Shown: positions 45,952 to 58,501, counted from the first letter of the stretch. The stretch: DNA of 64,000 nucleotides from Lepiota brunneoincarnata (GCA_023014365.1 JAEBUN010000018.1:434001-498000); one strand, 5' to 3'. Program-made: numbers and translations. Notes: generated from the sequence alone by a model not told the origin.

Positions 45952-47651
45952 CTATATATAGCTACTAAGCGAGAGTGAGAGAGAGTCTGAAGTGGCCATC
46001 CGACAGAGCACAACTGCCTCTGCACGCACAGACTGGTACATCTTGATCATCTCGTGTACCTGCTGCCATCGACCACCACCATCTCGTCCTTCGTGCCCTT
46101 CAACTTTGCCCAGGAACGGGAACAAGTGGTCAACAAACCGCGCAAGTACCAGCGCATCCCGTAGCTCCCATGGATCATCCGAACTCGCAATCGAGAGCGT
46201 CTCCAGTCCGTGCAGCGATAGCTTGTCCTCTGGTTGCGACACAATATCGCTCGTGTCCAGCGGTATCGTCAGGTGCCGTAGCCGTGTGCACTTGTCTGCC
46301 AAGATCCGCAGAGACCCTACCGTGGGTCGTCGTGACCCAGCAGGCATAAAAGGTAACTGGAGGTTCTCCAAATTCTGCCACGCATTCGCAATATCCGCAA
46401 TATTCTCATCCGTAAGTTCCATCGAGTACCCCTCCAACTCGAGATGCGTCAGTCTCGACAGCGGCAACAGCGGCGAAATCGTGTCCATGGATATCCCGGG
46501 CACCACGCCATCTTCGCTCGTATCCGTATGCACCATCCGCACCTGCAACAACGTATCCTTCCACCGCTTCACAATACACTGCAACAACTCCATCCTATCC
46601 ATCATCGTCTCCGTTGAGCTCTCAAACCCAATCTGCCGCAACTGTGTCGCGCCAATCCGCGTCACAAAGCTCTTCACACACGACAACGGCGCAATCAACT
46701 CCAGCGACGTCAGCTCCCTATATCCCAGGTCTCCATCACCACCACCACCACCACCACCACCACCACTCTCCAACCCACCCACCAACCCCTCCAGAACACT
46801 CGACCCCTCCAAATCCAACTCAAGCTTCATTAACCCCGGTATCGTCCCCACTTCCCTCACAAACCCTAAATCCACCCCCACCCCCATCCCCAACACCACC
46901 AAACTCCTCAAATACCGACACCTCGTCAAATACCCCAACGTATCCTTTGTCAATCCTTCCCCATCAAGACTAATCGTCTGCATCCTCGCCCCCTCACACA
47001 ACAACGTGTGCAAAAACGTCCCAACCAACTTATCCTCCACCCCCGTGATCTTTTCAAACTCGAGCGACTTGAGTGAAGGCGTCAGAAAGAGGCAGATACT
47101 CGATATCAGAAAGTCGTCTTGGCTGATATGCGGGCACCGGAGGTGTCGTAGGCAGGGTAGTAGCGGTAGTCGTCGTAGTTGTGCAATCCGAAAATACACA
47201 TGCATCGCAATGTCCAGAGAGTCCGGATCGCGCGTATACGAAAACATCTTGACCCGTCTCGCGTACCAGTCGAACCGAGCCCAATCTTCTTCTGTAATAT
47301 TGCCTCTCAGCACCTAGGAACCGGGTGAAACCCCACCTCGTCAAACCAAAAGCCAAAAAAAAAAAAAACACAACTCACAAATGTCGTATCACTGCGATAA
47401 AACGCCGGCAACAACTTGAACAACGGAAAGAGCTTGTCCAAACTCCTCCATAGTCGATCCAACGCAGGGTCCAAGAACGCTTTACACGTCAACGCAGCAG
47501 ACGCCAGCACCTTTCTCTGTGAAACCACCTCGCTCGTCTCTAGCTCCCACACAAGGTCAACCTGTAGGTTCTCAAAGATCTCCTCGAGTATGTCTGGGTT
47601 GTTGAGCACTGCAGAGTGGCTATTGAGTTCATCTTGCTGGCGGATGGTCAT
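45952..47651 (-). CDS. F-box protein with LRR-like C-terminus
   Basis: Likely SCF substrate adaptor. The ATG at 47651 gives MTIRQQDELNSHSAVLNNPD, then ILEEIFENL and ALTCKAFLDPALDRLWRSL, a standard mushroom F-box. One intron at about 47314-47379 joins to VLRGNITEEDWARFDWYARR and some 440 leucine-rich residues with irregular LRR spacing. A run of nine or so glycines (46735-46765) is encoded by GGT repeats. No frame break. The stop lies about 140 bases upstream of the chitin synthase ATG on the same strand, so that promoter overlaps this gene's 3' end. Confidence 0.85.
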
Positions 47652-47813
47652 TGGTATTGTCTCCTAACACACATTGGAAAGGTAAGGTGAAGGTGATAGG
47701 TATCGATCAGTGGGGCAACAGCCTCCTCTGCGGATTACGGCATCTTCCGCATTCTAACTAGTCTGTAACAATTACACTCGTTTTTCAATCTCCACAAGTA
47801 CAGAGAGTCCATT

Positions 47814-50323
47814 TCAAGCACTCGCAACCTTGGCCTTGATCACATCCACAACACCCGGCTCCGCAAGCGTACTCAAATCACCCAATTGATCTCCCTCACC
47901 CGCAACAATCTTGCGCATAATCCTCCTCATAATCTTCCCAGAACGTGTCTTGGGCAAGTCACCAACGATATAAACCTTCTTCGGCGCAGCAAATGGGCCA
48001 ATGACCTTGCGAACTTGAAGCACAAACTCCTTGACGAGCGAGGCTTCATCTGCAGGATCATATTTGAATTCACTGCATACGAACGTTGTATCAGTCAGTC
48101 GTCTGTTATTTCAAGACACTCACGGCTTCAAGGTGACAAATGCATATACAGCCTGTCCCGTCAACTCATCCGCAGTCCCGATAACTAGACACACCCATAA
48201 ATACCCATTTTCCCTCATCACAACAAACAAGACAAACCCACCTGCAGTCTCAGCCACACCGGGGTGCATAATCAACGCAGACTCAATCTCAGCCGTCGAC
48301 AACCGGTGTCCAGAGACATTAATCACATCTATCACAAATACCCCCCCCCCCACGCTAATCAGTATCCTCATCCCCCAGAAACATAAAACGCCACTCACCA
48401 TCAACACGACCCTTGATCCAAATATACCCATGCTCGTCCCGCGCAGCACCGTCTCCAGTGTAGAACACGCCAGGATAGGGCTTCATGTACGTCTCCAAAT
48501 ACCTATTATGGTCCTGGTACACCGTGCGCGCAATTGAAGGCCAAGGTGTCTTGAGCGCCAGCACACCTTCGACACTGTTACCAACGAGTTCCTAACAACC
48601 ATCCATCGCTCAACACCAACGAGGGGGGATAGGAAAAGCGAACAACATCATACCTTGCCAGTGACAGGATCAAGAATAACTGGTTCGATACCAAAGAAGG
48701 GAACAGTGGCTGATCCGGGCTTGGTCTCGATGGCACCGGGGAAGGGCGTCACGACGATCGAACCAGTCTCCGTTTGCCTGAAAAGAAGCCCCACATTTAT
48801 CAACCCCATCCCACCAATCGTGCATATCAACAACTCACCAGAAGGTATCAACAATAGCACACTGCATCCTACCAACGTGCTCGTTATACCAATGCCACGC
48901 CTCGGGGTTGATAGGCTCGCCAACACTTCCAAGAACACGCAGAGTGCTCAAATCGTGACCTTCGACATGGTGAGCACCAAGGCGGCGGAGGAGACGAATC
49001 GCAGTCGGGGCAGAGTAGAATTGAGTAATCTTGTGCTTATCAACGGTTTGCCAGTAGCGAGAGGGAGTGGGGTAGACGGGTGTCGATTCGAAGACGGTAG
49101 TGGTGACACCGTTGGCGAGGGGGCCGTAAACAATGTACCTGTGTAGAGTAAGCAAAAAGAATCCACATCCAGCCGGTGACGGATATGTGCGTACGTGTGA
49201 CCAGTGATCCAGCCGATATCAGCCATGCAAGCAAAGCGATCCTCGGGATGGACGTCAAAAACGTATTTGACAGTCAAGGCCGCACAGAGGAGGTAGCCAG
49301 CCGTGGTGTGGACAACGCCCTTAGGCTTGCCGGTTGAGCCAGAGGTCTATGTGGTTGCTGATTAACAAACATCCAAGGCGGGTAGTATATTTGGGAGGAC
49401 TCACATAGAGAATGAAGAGGGGGTCTTCAGAGGACATAACCTCAGGCGGGCAGTAGTTGGGAACCCTTTCGACCTCCTCATGCCACCATTTATCCCTCCC
49501 CTCAGTCCAAGGAACGGCGTTACCGGTCCTTTTGAGGACAAGGACATGTTCCACCAAGGGACACTCCTTGAGAGCGGCATCGACAATAGCCTTGGTCGCA
49601 ATGGCCTTTCCGCCGCGGCGGCCCTCATCAGAAGTAATGACCACCCGAGATTTGCAATCATTGGCCCGATCGCGGAGAGATTCGGCAGAGAAACCGGCGA
49701 AAACGACGGAGTGGACAGCGCCGATACGAGCACAGGCGAGGAAGGCAGCAACGGCATGCCAGGTCATGGGGAGATAGACGGAGACAGTATCACCTTTTTT
49801 AATACCAAAGGACTTGAGGACATTGGCGATACTGCAGACTTCACGGAGGAGCTCTGCGTAAGTGACTTCACGCCCCTCGCCGGGTTCATCAGCTTCGTAG
49901 ATGATAGCGGTCTAATCGCAATGTTAGATCGATGTCCAGGGTCAAGGGTCAAGGTACGTTGACCTTGTTCGGATGCTTAAACGCCCAGCGATCGACACAG
50001 TTGTAAGAGGCGTTGAGGCCGCCTTCAGGGAACCAGACGATATCACCGGTGGTAAAACCGCCCGACCTGACGGTGTGGAAGGGCCTGTCCCAGTAGAGAG
50101 TCTCTCGTGCCATCTATCCAGGTTGATCAGCAATTGCGGGAGCGGGGGCACAGGGAACAATGCAACTGACCTTTGCCCACCACTTGTCAGATTCATGACC
50201 AACGGTCTGGGAGTGAGCGGCACGATAGGCCTCGATATGAGGGCCTACGTGAGGGATCTTGTGCCCTCGAGTGAGTCGGGGAGCAACGGGGTGAGAGGAC
50301 ACGCCAATATGGGTATCAGCCAT
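47814..50323 (-). CDS. facA: Acetyl-CoA synthetase (AMP-forming)
   Basis: Converts acetate, CoA and ATP to acetyl-CoA via acetyl-AMP; needed for growth on acetate or ethanol and for histone acetylation. The ATG at 50323 gives [17 protein letters not shown]; an upstream in-frame ATG at 50434 is also possible. Landmarks: [33 protein letters not shown], the ATP loop [10 protein letters not shown] split by an intron near 49347-49408, [25 protein letters not shown] and [16 protein letters not shown]. The C-terminal [12 protein letters not shown] carries the regulatory, acetylatable Lys. About ten introns; all exon joins keep frame. The symbol follows filamentous-fungus usage. Confidence 0.93.
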
Positions 50324-51077
50324 GGGTATGGAGGGAAAGACGAATGCGGGGAGTTGTTGGAGCGTTTGTTGGGATTTATCAGGGCTCTTAGGGGCATATC
50401 CATATGGGGTCGATCGATCGGCGTGTCCCGCCACAATGAGGAGCTTGGCACATGGCTCAGTCGGGATAGTGTCGAGTTATTCTGCCATTTCTACGTTGGA
50501 CGCGGAGACAACGCGGGCACTCGACGGATATAAACCGGTGCGGGAGTTTCTCCCCTGCGACTAACAGGAGCGGACCCAGGCGGCGTCAGGGCTCATCATT
50601 CCTTGCCTGTGATTCTTTGAGCGGGTCCGCACCTCTGCTGCGCACAGGAAGGTTTAAAGAGTTTTTGACAACATAAATATTGAGTATGCACCTGGAAGGG
50701 TACATTGCTCACACGGCCATTGTGTTCGCCGCGAACATCAGTGCGATGAAGCAGATCAGATGTGCCGGCGGTTAAAATTAGCCCCGATGCTGAGATATGA
50801 AATCATGTGTTCGGACGCTGAATCGCTAGCGAACAGCTCGCGAACAACATGCGATGAATAGCTTTGACCATGGGAGAGCTGTGGGTTCACGGGACACTGA
50901 TTAGGTCGGATTGGAAGACGCTGTGCGATTACAAAGGATTGGGGGAAAGCCATCCGCAGGGTGGTAGCCATCCAGTCACACAGTCACGAGGCCACGGCAT
51001 ATTTAGAGTTAGCCCCAGATTCGCGGTCACGTGTGTGGAGGAGAGCCCCATGGCGGTTTTACTCTCGAGTACTGACT
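50324..51077. promoter_or_regulatory. Divergent intergenic region between acetyl-CoA synthetase and DUF2461 gene
   Basis: Holds both promoters. Near 50563-50580 lies a GACTAACAGGAGCGGACC stretch; the nearby GAGCGGGTCCGC (50618-50630) is a small palindrome. Either could be a zinc-cluster-factor site. No gene recognised. Confidence 0.4.
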
Positions 51078-53017
51078 ATGATGGCACCCCGCACACCCAA
51101 ACAGGAAGAAGCACACGAATCAGCTGCGCAAGTTATGACAAGAGGGGCTGGTAAACGGAAACGCCCCTCCCTCAAGGCTGCCACACGGTCCACCAGAAAG
51201 ACTCGAACACAAAAGGAGTCAGGAGAATCGGGAGAAGACACTACAGAGTTCGACAGCGACAATCTAGACTTGTCTGACAGTGACGGCGGCAGAGCAAAGC
51301 GAAAAAGAAGAGCTTCTACGTCTACACCTAAACGAGCGAAGCGAAAGTCAAAGAAACAAGACGCAGAAGACGAGGAGGAGCTGGAGTTGGAGGACGGCCA
51401 GGAAGTTGTTGGTAGGGTGGTAAAAGCCCCTACGACCGGCCTAGGTGAATGTTTTTGGCCTAGTCTGTATGCGCATTGACTAACATACAAGTCAAGTGCC
51501 TCCTGGACAAATATCTCGCAATACGCTCGATTTTTTGAACAAATTGAAGGATCCTGCGTGTAACGATAGGCAATGGTATGTGCTCTCCCTTTCCTTCGGT
51601 TCATGCTACCAAATTTCAGCGTCTAGGTTCAAGCTCCATGGTAATGTGCAATTTGTTGATTAATCTGGCGCTGAAGCTCACTTCTTGACTTCAACATTCC
51701 GCTGCAACCCCCATCATTGCCAACATTTCCAACCAGAACCCGTGTATCGAGCTGCTGAAAGGGAATGGAAAGATTTTATCGAAGTGTTTACCGATGTCCT
51801 CACCGGTGTAGACGCAGAGATACCGCACTTGCCTCCAAAAGATGTTATTCATCGCATCTATCGTGATGTACTGCTGTCTTCTTATCGGATCGCCTTAGTT
51901 GTTGACCCGCTTTGCATTCATAGGTTCGTTTCAGTAACGACAAGACACCGTACAAGAAAGGATTTTCTGCCAGTTTTTCCAGGAGCGGAAGGAAAGGGAT
52001 TTTTGCTGGATGTGCGTGGCCCTCTTTGCCGGCCGTTTATCAGCTAATACTACATCAGATCATGTGTGAGTCCTACGAAACCAGTTCGCGCCCTTGTTTC
52101 ATGGTTTTCACTCACATCTTATCTCTTAGAGCTGGTATGCGGCGCTACTCGCTTTCTTGTTCGGATCATATTTGAGATTAACTGGAACAGTCATACCAGG
52201 AAATGAGAGCTTCATCGCGGCAGGGTCTTGGTGTCCAGCCAAAAACGAACTGGAAACGTTGAGGTATGACACTACACTTGTTCGACCCGTCCCCCCTCTA
52301 GTCCTCGCATTTTCTGGGGCCTGCTTTGGCGTCCCTTTTCCTCTTCCAGAACGTTCCTACATGCTGACTATTGTCACAAATTGCAGAGCCAATATCAAAC
52401 GTGATTCCAGGCGTCTCCGCCAGGTCATATCCTCTCCCGATTTTGAGCGCTACTTTGGTGAAGCCCGGCCCCACCCAAAGGGAGAGAGGCGGAATATTTT
52501 TGGTATGGAAGATGAGTTGAAGACAGCCCCAAAGGGTGTCTCCAAGGATCATAAGTGAGCACTAGCCCCCACTTTGAGGCTTTCCCTGTTAACATCTGCT
52601 TCCTTAGGGAAATTGATTTGCTTAAATGCCGTACGTTCGCAGTCGCTTTTCGGTAAGGGTCCTTTCCCCATCTGCCGTCCGATGATGTCTTCTGTCGGAT
52701 ACGGGCTCTAAGTGATTCGGTGTGACCACTAACGCTACTCTCCTTTTTTCATTTACAAATACCCCGGAACTTGTCTGACTGTCTCATCTCTCCCATTCTT
52801 CCTACAGTTTTACTGACGATGAGACCCTCGCATCTGACTTCAAGGACAAGATTGGAAGCGTAGCGCGTGTCATGCAGCCTCTTGTTCACTGGTCAGTTTC
52901 ACCTCTCTCTCTGGTTGAGTGTTTGCACGCTTATTTTCTACCTGGCCCTCTAGTTTGAATGACATGATGACGCTGCCAGTGGGAGATGATGATCAGAGTG
53001 AGGATGAGGATGAATGA
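51078..53017 (+). CDS. DUF2461 (TIGR02453) family protein with charged N-terminal tail
   Basis: The first exon (MAPRTPKQEEAHESAAQVM onward) is a lysine- and glutamate-rich, probably nuclear-targeted tail with KRAKRKSKK. The DUF2461 core begins with DFLNKLKDPACNDRQWF, then REWKDFIEVFTDVL, LPPKDVIHRIYRDVRFS, KTPYKKGFSASFSRSGRKG, and AAGSWCPAKNELETLR. It ends with FRFTDDETLASDFKDKIG and an acidic SEDEDE tail. About seven introns. The family is widespread in fungi and bacteria without an assigned activity. Exons join in frame where I followed them. Confidence 0.85.
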
Positions 53018-53451
53018 TTGGCTTGCTTTGTGCCACATTTGAAGTTGACCCTGTGGGTGCGTAGCATTAACCATCCTTACGCAGTGGCGAATGGTAGATC
53101 CTGTGTGGTATAGACGGCAGCTGTAATTGGTCCATATCCTCACCGAGCCGTGAATATAGTACGTATAATGTGCGACCCGTCAAGCCGTTCTTTGGCCACC
53201 CTCGCGACTCCAGCTGAGTTTGCTGGATCTCTTCGGGGAGGGTCCAATGCCGCATTTGCATGGTCGCATAGACACTACATAACTGATGTGGAGTGTCTTT
53301 GAGCGCCCAGTGGCCACGTAGTTTGTCGAGAGATGGCTGGGGAATGACGCAAGCCGATAAAAGTCAGAGACTGTTTAAAATACTACCAGAAATAGCATTC
53401 GCAGCCACCATTGTATACTCCTCAGATAAATAAAAGGAACACACCCCACCG
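53018..53451. other. Intergenic region
   Basis: Nothing recognised; weak ORFs only. It ends with an AT-rich stretch close to the next start codon. Confidence 0.45.
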
Positions 53452-54425
53452 ATGATCCCTGACACCTTTGTCGATAACGCTCGTTCCGCTCTAGTGCGAA
53501 TGACGACGCTTAACGAGTTACCAGACAAAATCCTCCTCAGAATTGTTGATCTGGTGAGTAGCCGTGTTCAGGAGACAGGTTCAGAGAGAGGCTCATTCCT
53601 TCAGATCCCCGACTGCAGTCGTGTCGATTGTCTCCGCCGCCTGCGCCTCACATCAAAGCGGTTCAACTCCATGGTTTTGCCTATTCTTTTCCGAACTGTA
53701 TATTTTGACCCAGCCTTCAGACCCAAGCCGAGAAAATGTCAGGCGATCACATCGACAATGAAGCAGGAGGGCAGCAGCAGGACCACGGTTTTCGAGAGTG
53801 TCAGGACCGCGAACAAATCCTCCCTTGGCTGACCCTGCTGGATCTGCTGGTCCCGGCAATGAAAAGCTTATACTCTCTCCGGTGAGTCGAACTTTTCCGG
53901 GCCACCAGGTAACTCAATTGATACAGATTGGGATATGACACCTGCCAAGCCTATGCATCTAACTGGATCGCTAACTGCATGAGCGCCTTAGGCTCAATAC
54001 AAACCCTGAAGGAACTCTACCTTACTATTTGCGATCATCCCGTTCCTGAATTCTCTCTTAAACCCCTATCCAATCTCAATGTCCTCGCAATAGTTTGGAA
54101 GAACCTCCAGTTACCCGAACCTGCATTGGTTTCGTACATTTCGGAGCTAATAATACGCTGTCCGGACCTCGAAAGCTTCACTTTCACGATACTGCGGCCT
54201 TGTCATCCTGAAGGAGAGATGACACTGAAGGAGGAGATATTCGCTGCCCTTTCATTACTCCCTGCTGACGCATGCCTGAAGCTCAAGCGACTCAAAGTGT
54301 GTGCGATCACCGTCACACCAGAAGATTTTTGGACGGACGGCGCATGCCTATCGGAAATATGCAGGAACAAAAAGTACTCACACCGGTATTTTGGTGGCAA
54401 TGATGTAATCATATTTTCAGGTTGA
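53452..54425 (+). pseudogene. F-box protein, truncated paralog
   Basis: Closely related to the full-length gene at 56918-58501. It has MTTLNELPDKILLRIVDL at the F-box, LRLTSKRFNSMVLPILF, and after an intron (53881-53928) SNWIANCMSALGSIQTLKEL through CLKLKRLKVCAITVTPEDF. Relative to the paralog, about 40 bases are missing near 53795 with a frame shift. The homology ends at TPEDFWT, where unrelated residues and a stop follow; the C-terminal half is gone. The deletion and truncation make this a pseudogene or at best a short F-box fragment. Confidence 0.75.
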
Positions 54426-54497
54426 TGATTAGTTGAGAATAGAAAGGGTATATCCCGAGTCCCCACTCTCGCATGGTACAACAGGGCATCAGCACGG

Positions 54498-54752
54498 ATG
54501 AACGCAGAGCTGGCTAGAATTCTGGAAGTAAAAGATGAAAAGTGGCGCGTCGCTCAGTCTCGTCCTCGTAAACGGGATCGAGAGACTGAAGTCAATCTCC
54601 AGGATTACGACAGGTGGGGGAGTGCAGCATATATGCACCATGATCTCATCCAGGTGGCAAAATGGGTGATTAAGCGAGTTGAGGATGCGTTTCCAGAGGA
54701 CTTCTCGGATGCTGACTGGTCCGGCTGGCTCGATGCCTGTTTCTTTAGCTAG
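54498..54752 (+). CDS. Possible small charged protein, unknown
   Basis: An 84-codon ORF starting MNAELARILEVKDEKWRVAQ, with charged and aromatic residues (VAKWVIKRVEDAFPEDF, DADWSGW). Composition looks coding. It lies 70 bases after the broken F-box gene and might be a displaced C-terminal exon of another gene. No family recognised. Confidence 0.3.
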   Translation: MNAELARILEVKDEKWRVAQSRPRKRDRETEVNLQDYDRWGSAAYMHHDLIQVAKWVIKRVEDAFPEDFSDADWSGWLDACFFS

Positions 54753-55870
54753 ACCCTTGTATAATTCGCGTATCAATATCCTGTGCCAGAATACATTCAG
54801 AATCGGCGCATCTTTATAATAATCCACTCGCTTGACTCTACGAGAATTCCTGCTTCGACTCTTCCTGACAGTCCAAGTCATCGACGGACTGCCCAAAATA
54901 CTCTCCTTCTCCACACCCGAATATCCCCCATGAAGCATCAACTGAGTCTAAGTACCTCAAGGAACGTTCGTCAACATCTCGTCCGCCGCGCGTCCCATTT
55001 GGTTTCGGTCAAAGATACCCCGATGCCCATCGTAGTCTTCACCAGCACGTCGATATCATCCCCCTGCGGGTGTTTGTCCCATCCGGCCTGCGAACCGCGT
55101 GGCAAGGTCTGTTCAAACACCTCACCCTCGTCCAACTGGGCAAATCTTGGCTCGTAGATTCTTGATAATATTCTCCACTTTCGCGACGCAGTCACTCGAC
55201 CATTCCACCTAAATATGTGAGCCATAGAGACTAACGCATACAATTATCCTTCTTACTCTCCGGCCTGAAAATCAACGAACTCTTCTCCTCTTCCTCTCTC
55301 CCTGGGTTGTCCAGATCCAGATCCTTCTCGAATAAAGTTCAGAATCGGATAATGGTTGGTCAGGTCCATATGTCGTTCCTACGGAACTTGCCGATAAAGG
55401 GGCGTGTAGGACTGGTGTGTGTTCGGGGTGGTGGCATGGATGTGTGAAATTGTAAGGGGACGAGTTGATAGAGTGCAGCTGTGAGCACGAGTGGTTGATG
55501 GTCATGGCGGCTGGGATCATGGCGGCTGGGAGACCGACGCATTGAGCAAAAGGAGAGTGCTAAGACTCGGCGTTGTCCGAGAATCAGGTTCAAACCAATG
55601 AATGTTTGAACGTTCCTGACTCCCCGGACACGTGGTCGTGGAAGTTGAAGCGTTGCGCTGACTGGTTCAAACCTTGCAATGTCTGGGGCTGACCATTTGT
55701 ATAATATTTTTTGTCAGTCTCAGCCTCCTGCCTTGAAGTCAAATTGCAAGTGTTTGCCAGTGAAATGATGTCACTTTCGATTTGTGACATCATACACATG
55801 AGAATGAGGAGTACTCCAAGGTTATTTATTCTCGCTCGAAACCGACTAAACCATCTCTTGCATTTTAACC
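54753..55870. other. Intergenic region
   Basis: No gene recognised. A 16-base word containing TCATGGCGGCTGGGA is tandemly duplicated at about 55501-55532. The last 100 bases should hold the promoter of the small gene at 55871. Confidence 0.4.
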
Positions 55871-56344
55871 ATGCATTCTAACACTGGAGATGCACGAGTA
55901 TACGAAGCGCAGGACCAGAGGTTCATTTTTGACACATATACCGCCCCGTCTAATTGACCTCTTTTGCATTTGATCCAGGCCTCCCAAGGTCACCGGTCCT
56001 CAGAAGGGAGAGATGGAACGTCGCGAGAGACTCGAGCACGGTCCTGATGCAGCTCACATAAACCTCGACTCCAAGTATGTTTCTTTCTTCTTTCTCCAGG
56101 ACGAGCCTCCTGTTCGTCTAAGCGTGTCACTAATCGTGACTATTCTTCCAGAGACGAACGCACGCTCTCGAACAAGCTCAGCGCCGAAGAAAAGCGCGAA
56201 CGTCAAATTGACGAGAGCAGGCAAACCGTCAAGAATCCGCTGAAGCCAGCGATGGATCACGGGAATGAACCGTCCAGGGGAGCGAGGATTGATGCGGAGC
56301 TGCAAAAAGAGGATGAGGAGATGTTAAGGAAGAAGACTCAATAA
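55871..56344 (+). CDS. Small, highly hydrophilic (hydrophilin-like) protein
   Basis: Three exons (55871-55920, 55979-56074, 56152-56344) join cleanly into 112 residues with GT-AG introns. The product begins MHSNTGDARVYEAQDQRRPP, has GEMERRERLEHGPDAAH in the middle, and ends ELQKEDEEMLRKKTQ. It has no hydrophobic core and no cysteine, and is dominated by Glu, Lys, Arg, Asp and Gln. This suggests a disordered stress-protection or chaperone-like protein, inferred from composition only. No other domain recognised. Confidence 0.7.
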
Positions 56345-56473
56345 ATGTCTTTTGAGGAGTCGGCAGTTTGTAATGCTAGTCATGATGTATTTATCATTCT
56401 AGGATGAATGACTGCATACTGATCGATGATGATCCTGACATATTGTTAACGACATTCATTGAGGTCTAATGCC
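56345..56473. other. Short spacer
   Basis: 3' flank of the hydrophilic gene before the F-box relic; nothing else seen. Confidence 0.4.
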
Positions 56474-56640
56474 AACCACGCTTAACCAGATACCAAGCGG
56501 GGTTTTCTTCAGAACTGTCGATCTAGTAAGAAGCCATGATCAGGACAAACGTAGTGAGGGAGGGCTCATTTCCTTCAGGCGTCGTTGGCCCCGCTGCTTA
56601 AATCACCACTACATAGGTCGCCCAACATGGTAAGAGTTTG
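56474..56640 (+). pseudogene. F-box relic fragment (third copy)
   Basis: Starts near the ATG of MPTTLNQIPSGVFFRTVDLV and aligns at the DNA level with 53500-53660, including GTCGATCTAGTAAGAAGCC and the following CAG-rich stretch. It ends after about 165 bases in unrelated sequence. Only the F-box start survives. Confidence 0.65.
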
Positions 56641-56917
56641 GTGTGGCGTGACTGACCGACGAAACTCGCGGAGCGGGCTGAGCCGGAGGAACAAATTTTT
56701 CCTCGACACTCGTGATGTCTACCTCAATCTCAGAAAATAGGACAGATGAACCAGAGCCGCTTCATAGGCGCAAGGTTCACCAACAATTGCGCTCATGGTC
56801 ATGGGTTGGCCCCCTCGTAGAAGCGTCGCATGCAAGAGGGATAGCGAAAGCTCTCCAGGTTGCAACATTTAGCAGGTTTGCGCTACCTCTAATCATATTT
56901 GCTTGGATTGACGATAG
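56641..56917. other. Spacer
   Basis: Between the F-box relic and the 3' end of the full-length F-box gene. Nothing recognised. Confidence 0.4.
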
Positions 56918-58501
56918 CTACCCTCTATGAATAGGATCAATCTGAAAACCTACCTCGTGCGCTCGTTTGAATCTCTCGACTACCCGAGCAACAAACTGCC
57001 GAATGCCAGGATCAGGGTCGTGATCCACCGATTCATACACCTCAAGGAACCCGTAGATATATAATTTCTTGAGAACAATCGGCGGACACTTGAATTTCCG
57101 GAGCTTAGGGAGCCGCATTGCAAGCTCCAACCAAGTCGTCTAAAATTCATCAGATTTCCATCATGCTGTGAAGTGGCGTAAACACCTCACCAAAACCTCT
57201 GACTTCCTATTGACCACGTCCTCTGGTGTCACCGACACAAAGCAGCACAGGTGGCAGAGATACTGACACCCCTCCACCCCCGTGAGCTGCTCATTGCTCA
57301 AAACCCGTGACCAGTGTGTTGCGATATTTCCACCGACATTCAAGGATTTCAGCGAGTGTTTGTGGTGTGGGAGCACTGCAGTGAAGAACTTGTCTACGAG
57401 CTGAGGTGAGTCATCGAGCGGGTGTCGGGGAACAAGGCGCAGGCGCTCGATGGCGGGGCATGATAACAAGTAACTAAGGACAGGAGGCGGGTGGATGGTA
57501 TCGATGCATATATCCTTCACAAAGATGCATTCATCCTGGAGAACGGCACAAATTTCGCCAAGTTGAGTCGCCATTGAGAGACTGGGACTGCGTCTGATTT
57601 TGAGCGTTTCGAGGTGACGGAAATGTCGGATGTGGGTCCGAAAGTCTTCTGATGTGACTGTGATCGCACACGCTTTCAGCCGCTTGAGCTTTAGGCATGC
57701 GTTGGCGGGGAGTGATGAGAGGGCGGCAAAAATGTCCCTCAGGGTCACTTCTCCTTCGGGATGGCAAGGTCGTGATATCGTGAACGTGAAGCTTTCGAGG
57801 TCCGGACAGCGTGTTATCAGCTCCGACACCTGTGTTACTAGTGTCGGTTCCGGTATCAGGAGGCTTTTCCAAAAGACCGCGAGGACATTGAGATTAGACA
57901 GGGGCGAGAGAGAGAATTCGGGAATGGGGCGATGGGTGATAATGAGATCAAGTTCCTTCAGGGTTTGTATTGAACCCAGCGCGCTCATGCAGTTGGTAAT
58001 CTGATGGGATGCGTAGGCTTCGCAAACGTTGCATTTCAATCTGTATTAATTGAGTCACCCGGTGGCTTGACAAAGTTAAGCTTACTGGAGACGGTATAAG
58101 CTTCTCAGTGCAGGGACGAGCACATCCAGTAAGATCAGCCAAGGGAGGGTTCGTTGGCGCTCCGAGTCGTAGCTGTCCCGAAATGTTAGCGTGATCTCTG
58201 CTCCCCTGGCACCCTCGAAAACCTTCGTCTCGCCGGCCTTCAGCGCAGATATAACATCCTCGCAGTACTTCAGCCTTGGTCTGAAGCATGGTTCATACAA
58301 TGCGATTGGGAAAAGAACGGGTGTAATAATGGCGTTGAATCGTCTTGAAACGAGGCGCAGGCAACCGAGACAGTGGATACCGCTCCTGTTTGGAATCTGA
58401 AGGCGATGAGTTCCTTCGTGCTTGCCCTGAGTGTGGGTAATTGCCAGATCGACAATCCGGAGAAGAATCTCGTTTGGTATCTCGTTCGGTGGTGTTGGCA
58501 T
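56918..58501 (-). CDS. F-box protein, full-length paralog
   Basis: Start at ATG 58501 (MPTPPNEIPNEILLRIVDLA); the frame is open further upstream without ATG. Exon 1 carries the F-box and ends in SLYRL. An intron at about 58040-58086 joins to KCNVCEAYASHQITNCMSAL. A second intron at about 57131-57181 joins SEVL to TTWLELAMRLPKLRKFKCPP, and the end at 56918 is a helical tail. Leucine-rich throughout, about 490 residues, no frame break. Paralogous to the broken genes at 53452 and 56474 but in opposite orientation, forming an inverted arrangement. Confidence 0.8.

Noticed and set aside
45992..47317. A 441-codon plus-strand ORF opposite the F-box gene
   Set aside because: It is the antisense shadow of the leucine-rich F-box exon; the minus-strand frame has the F-box motif, proper splice sites and a normal start.
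55570..55690. A tRNA suggested by GGTTCAAACC-like B-box words
   Set aside because: No matching A box or cloverleaf could be drawn around either occurrence.
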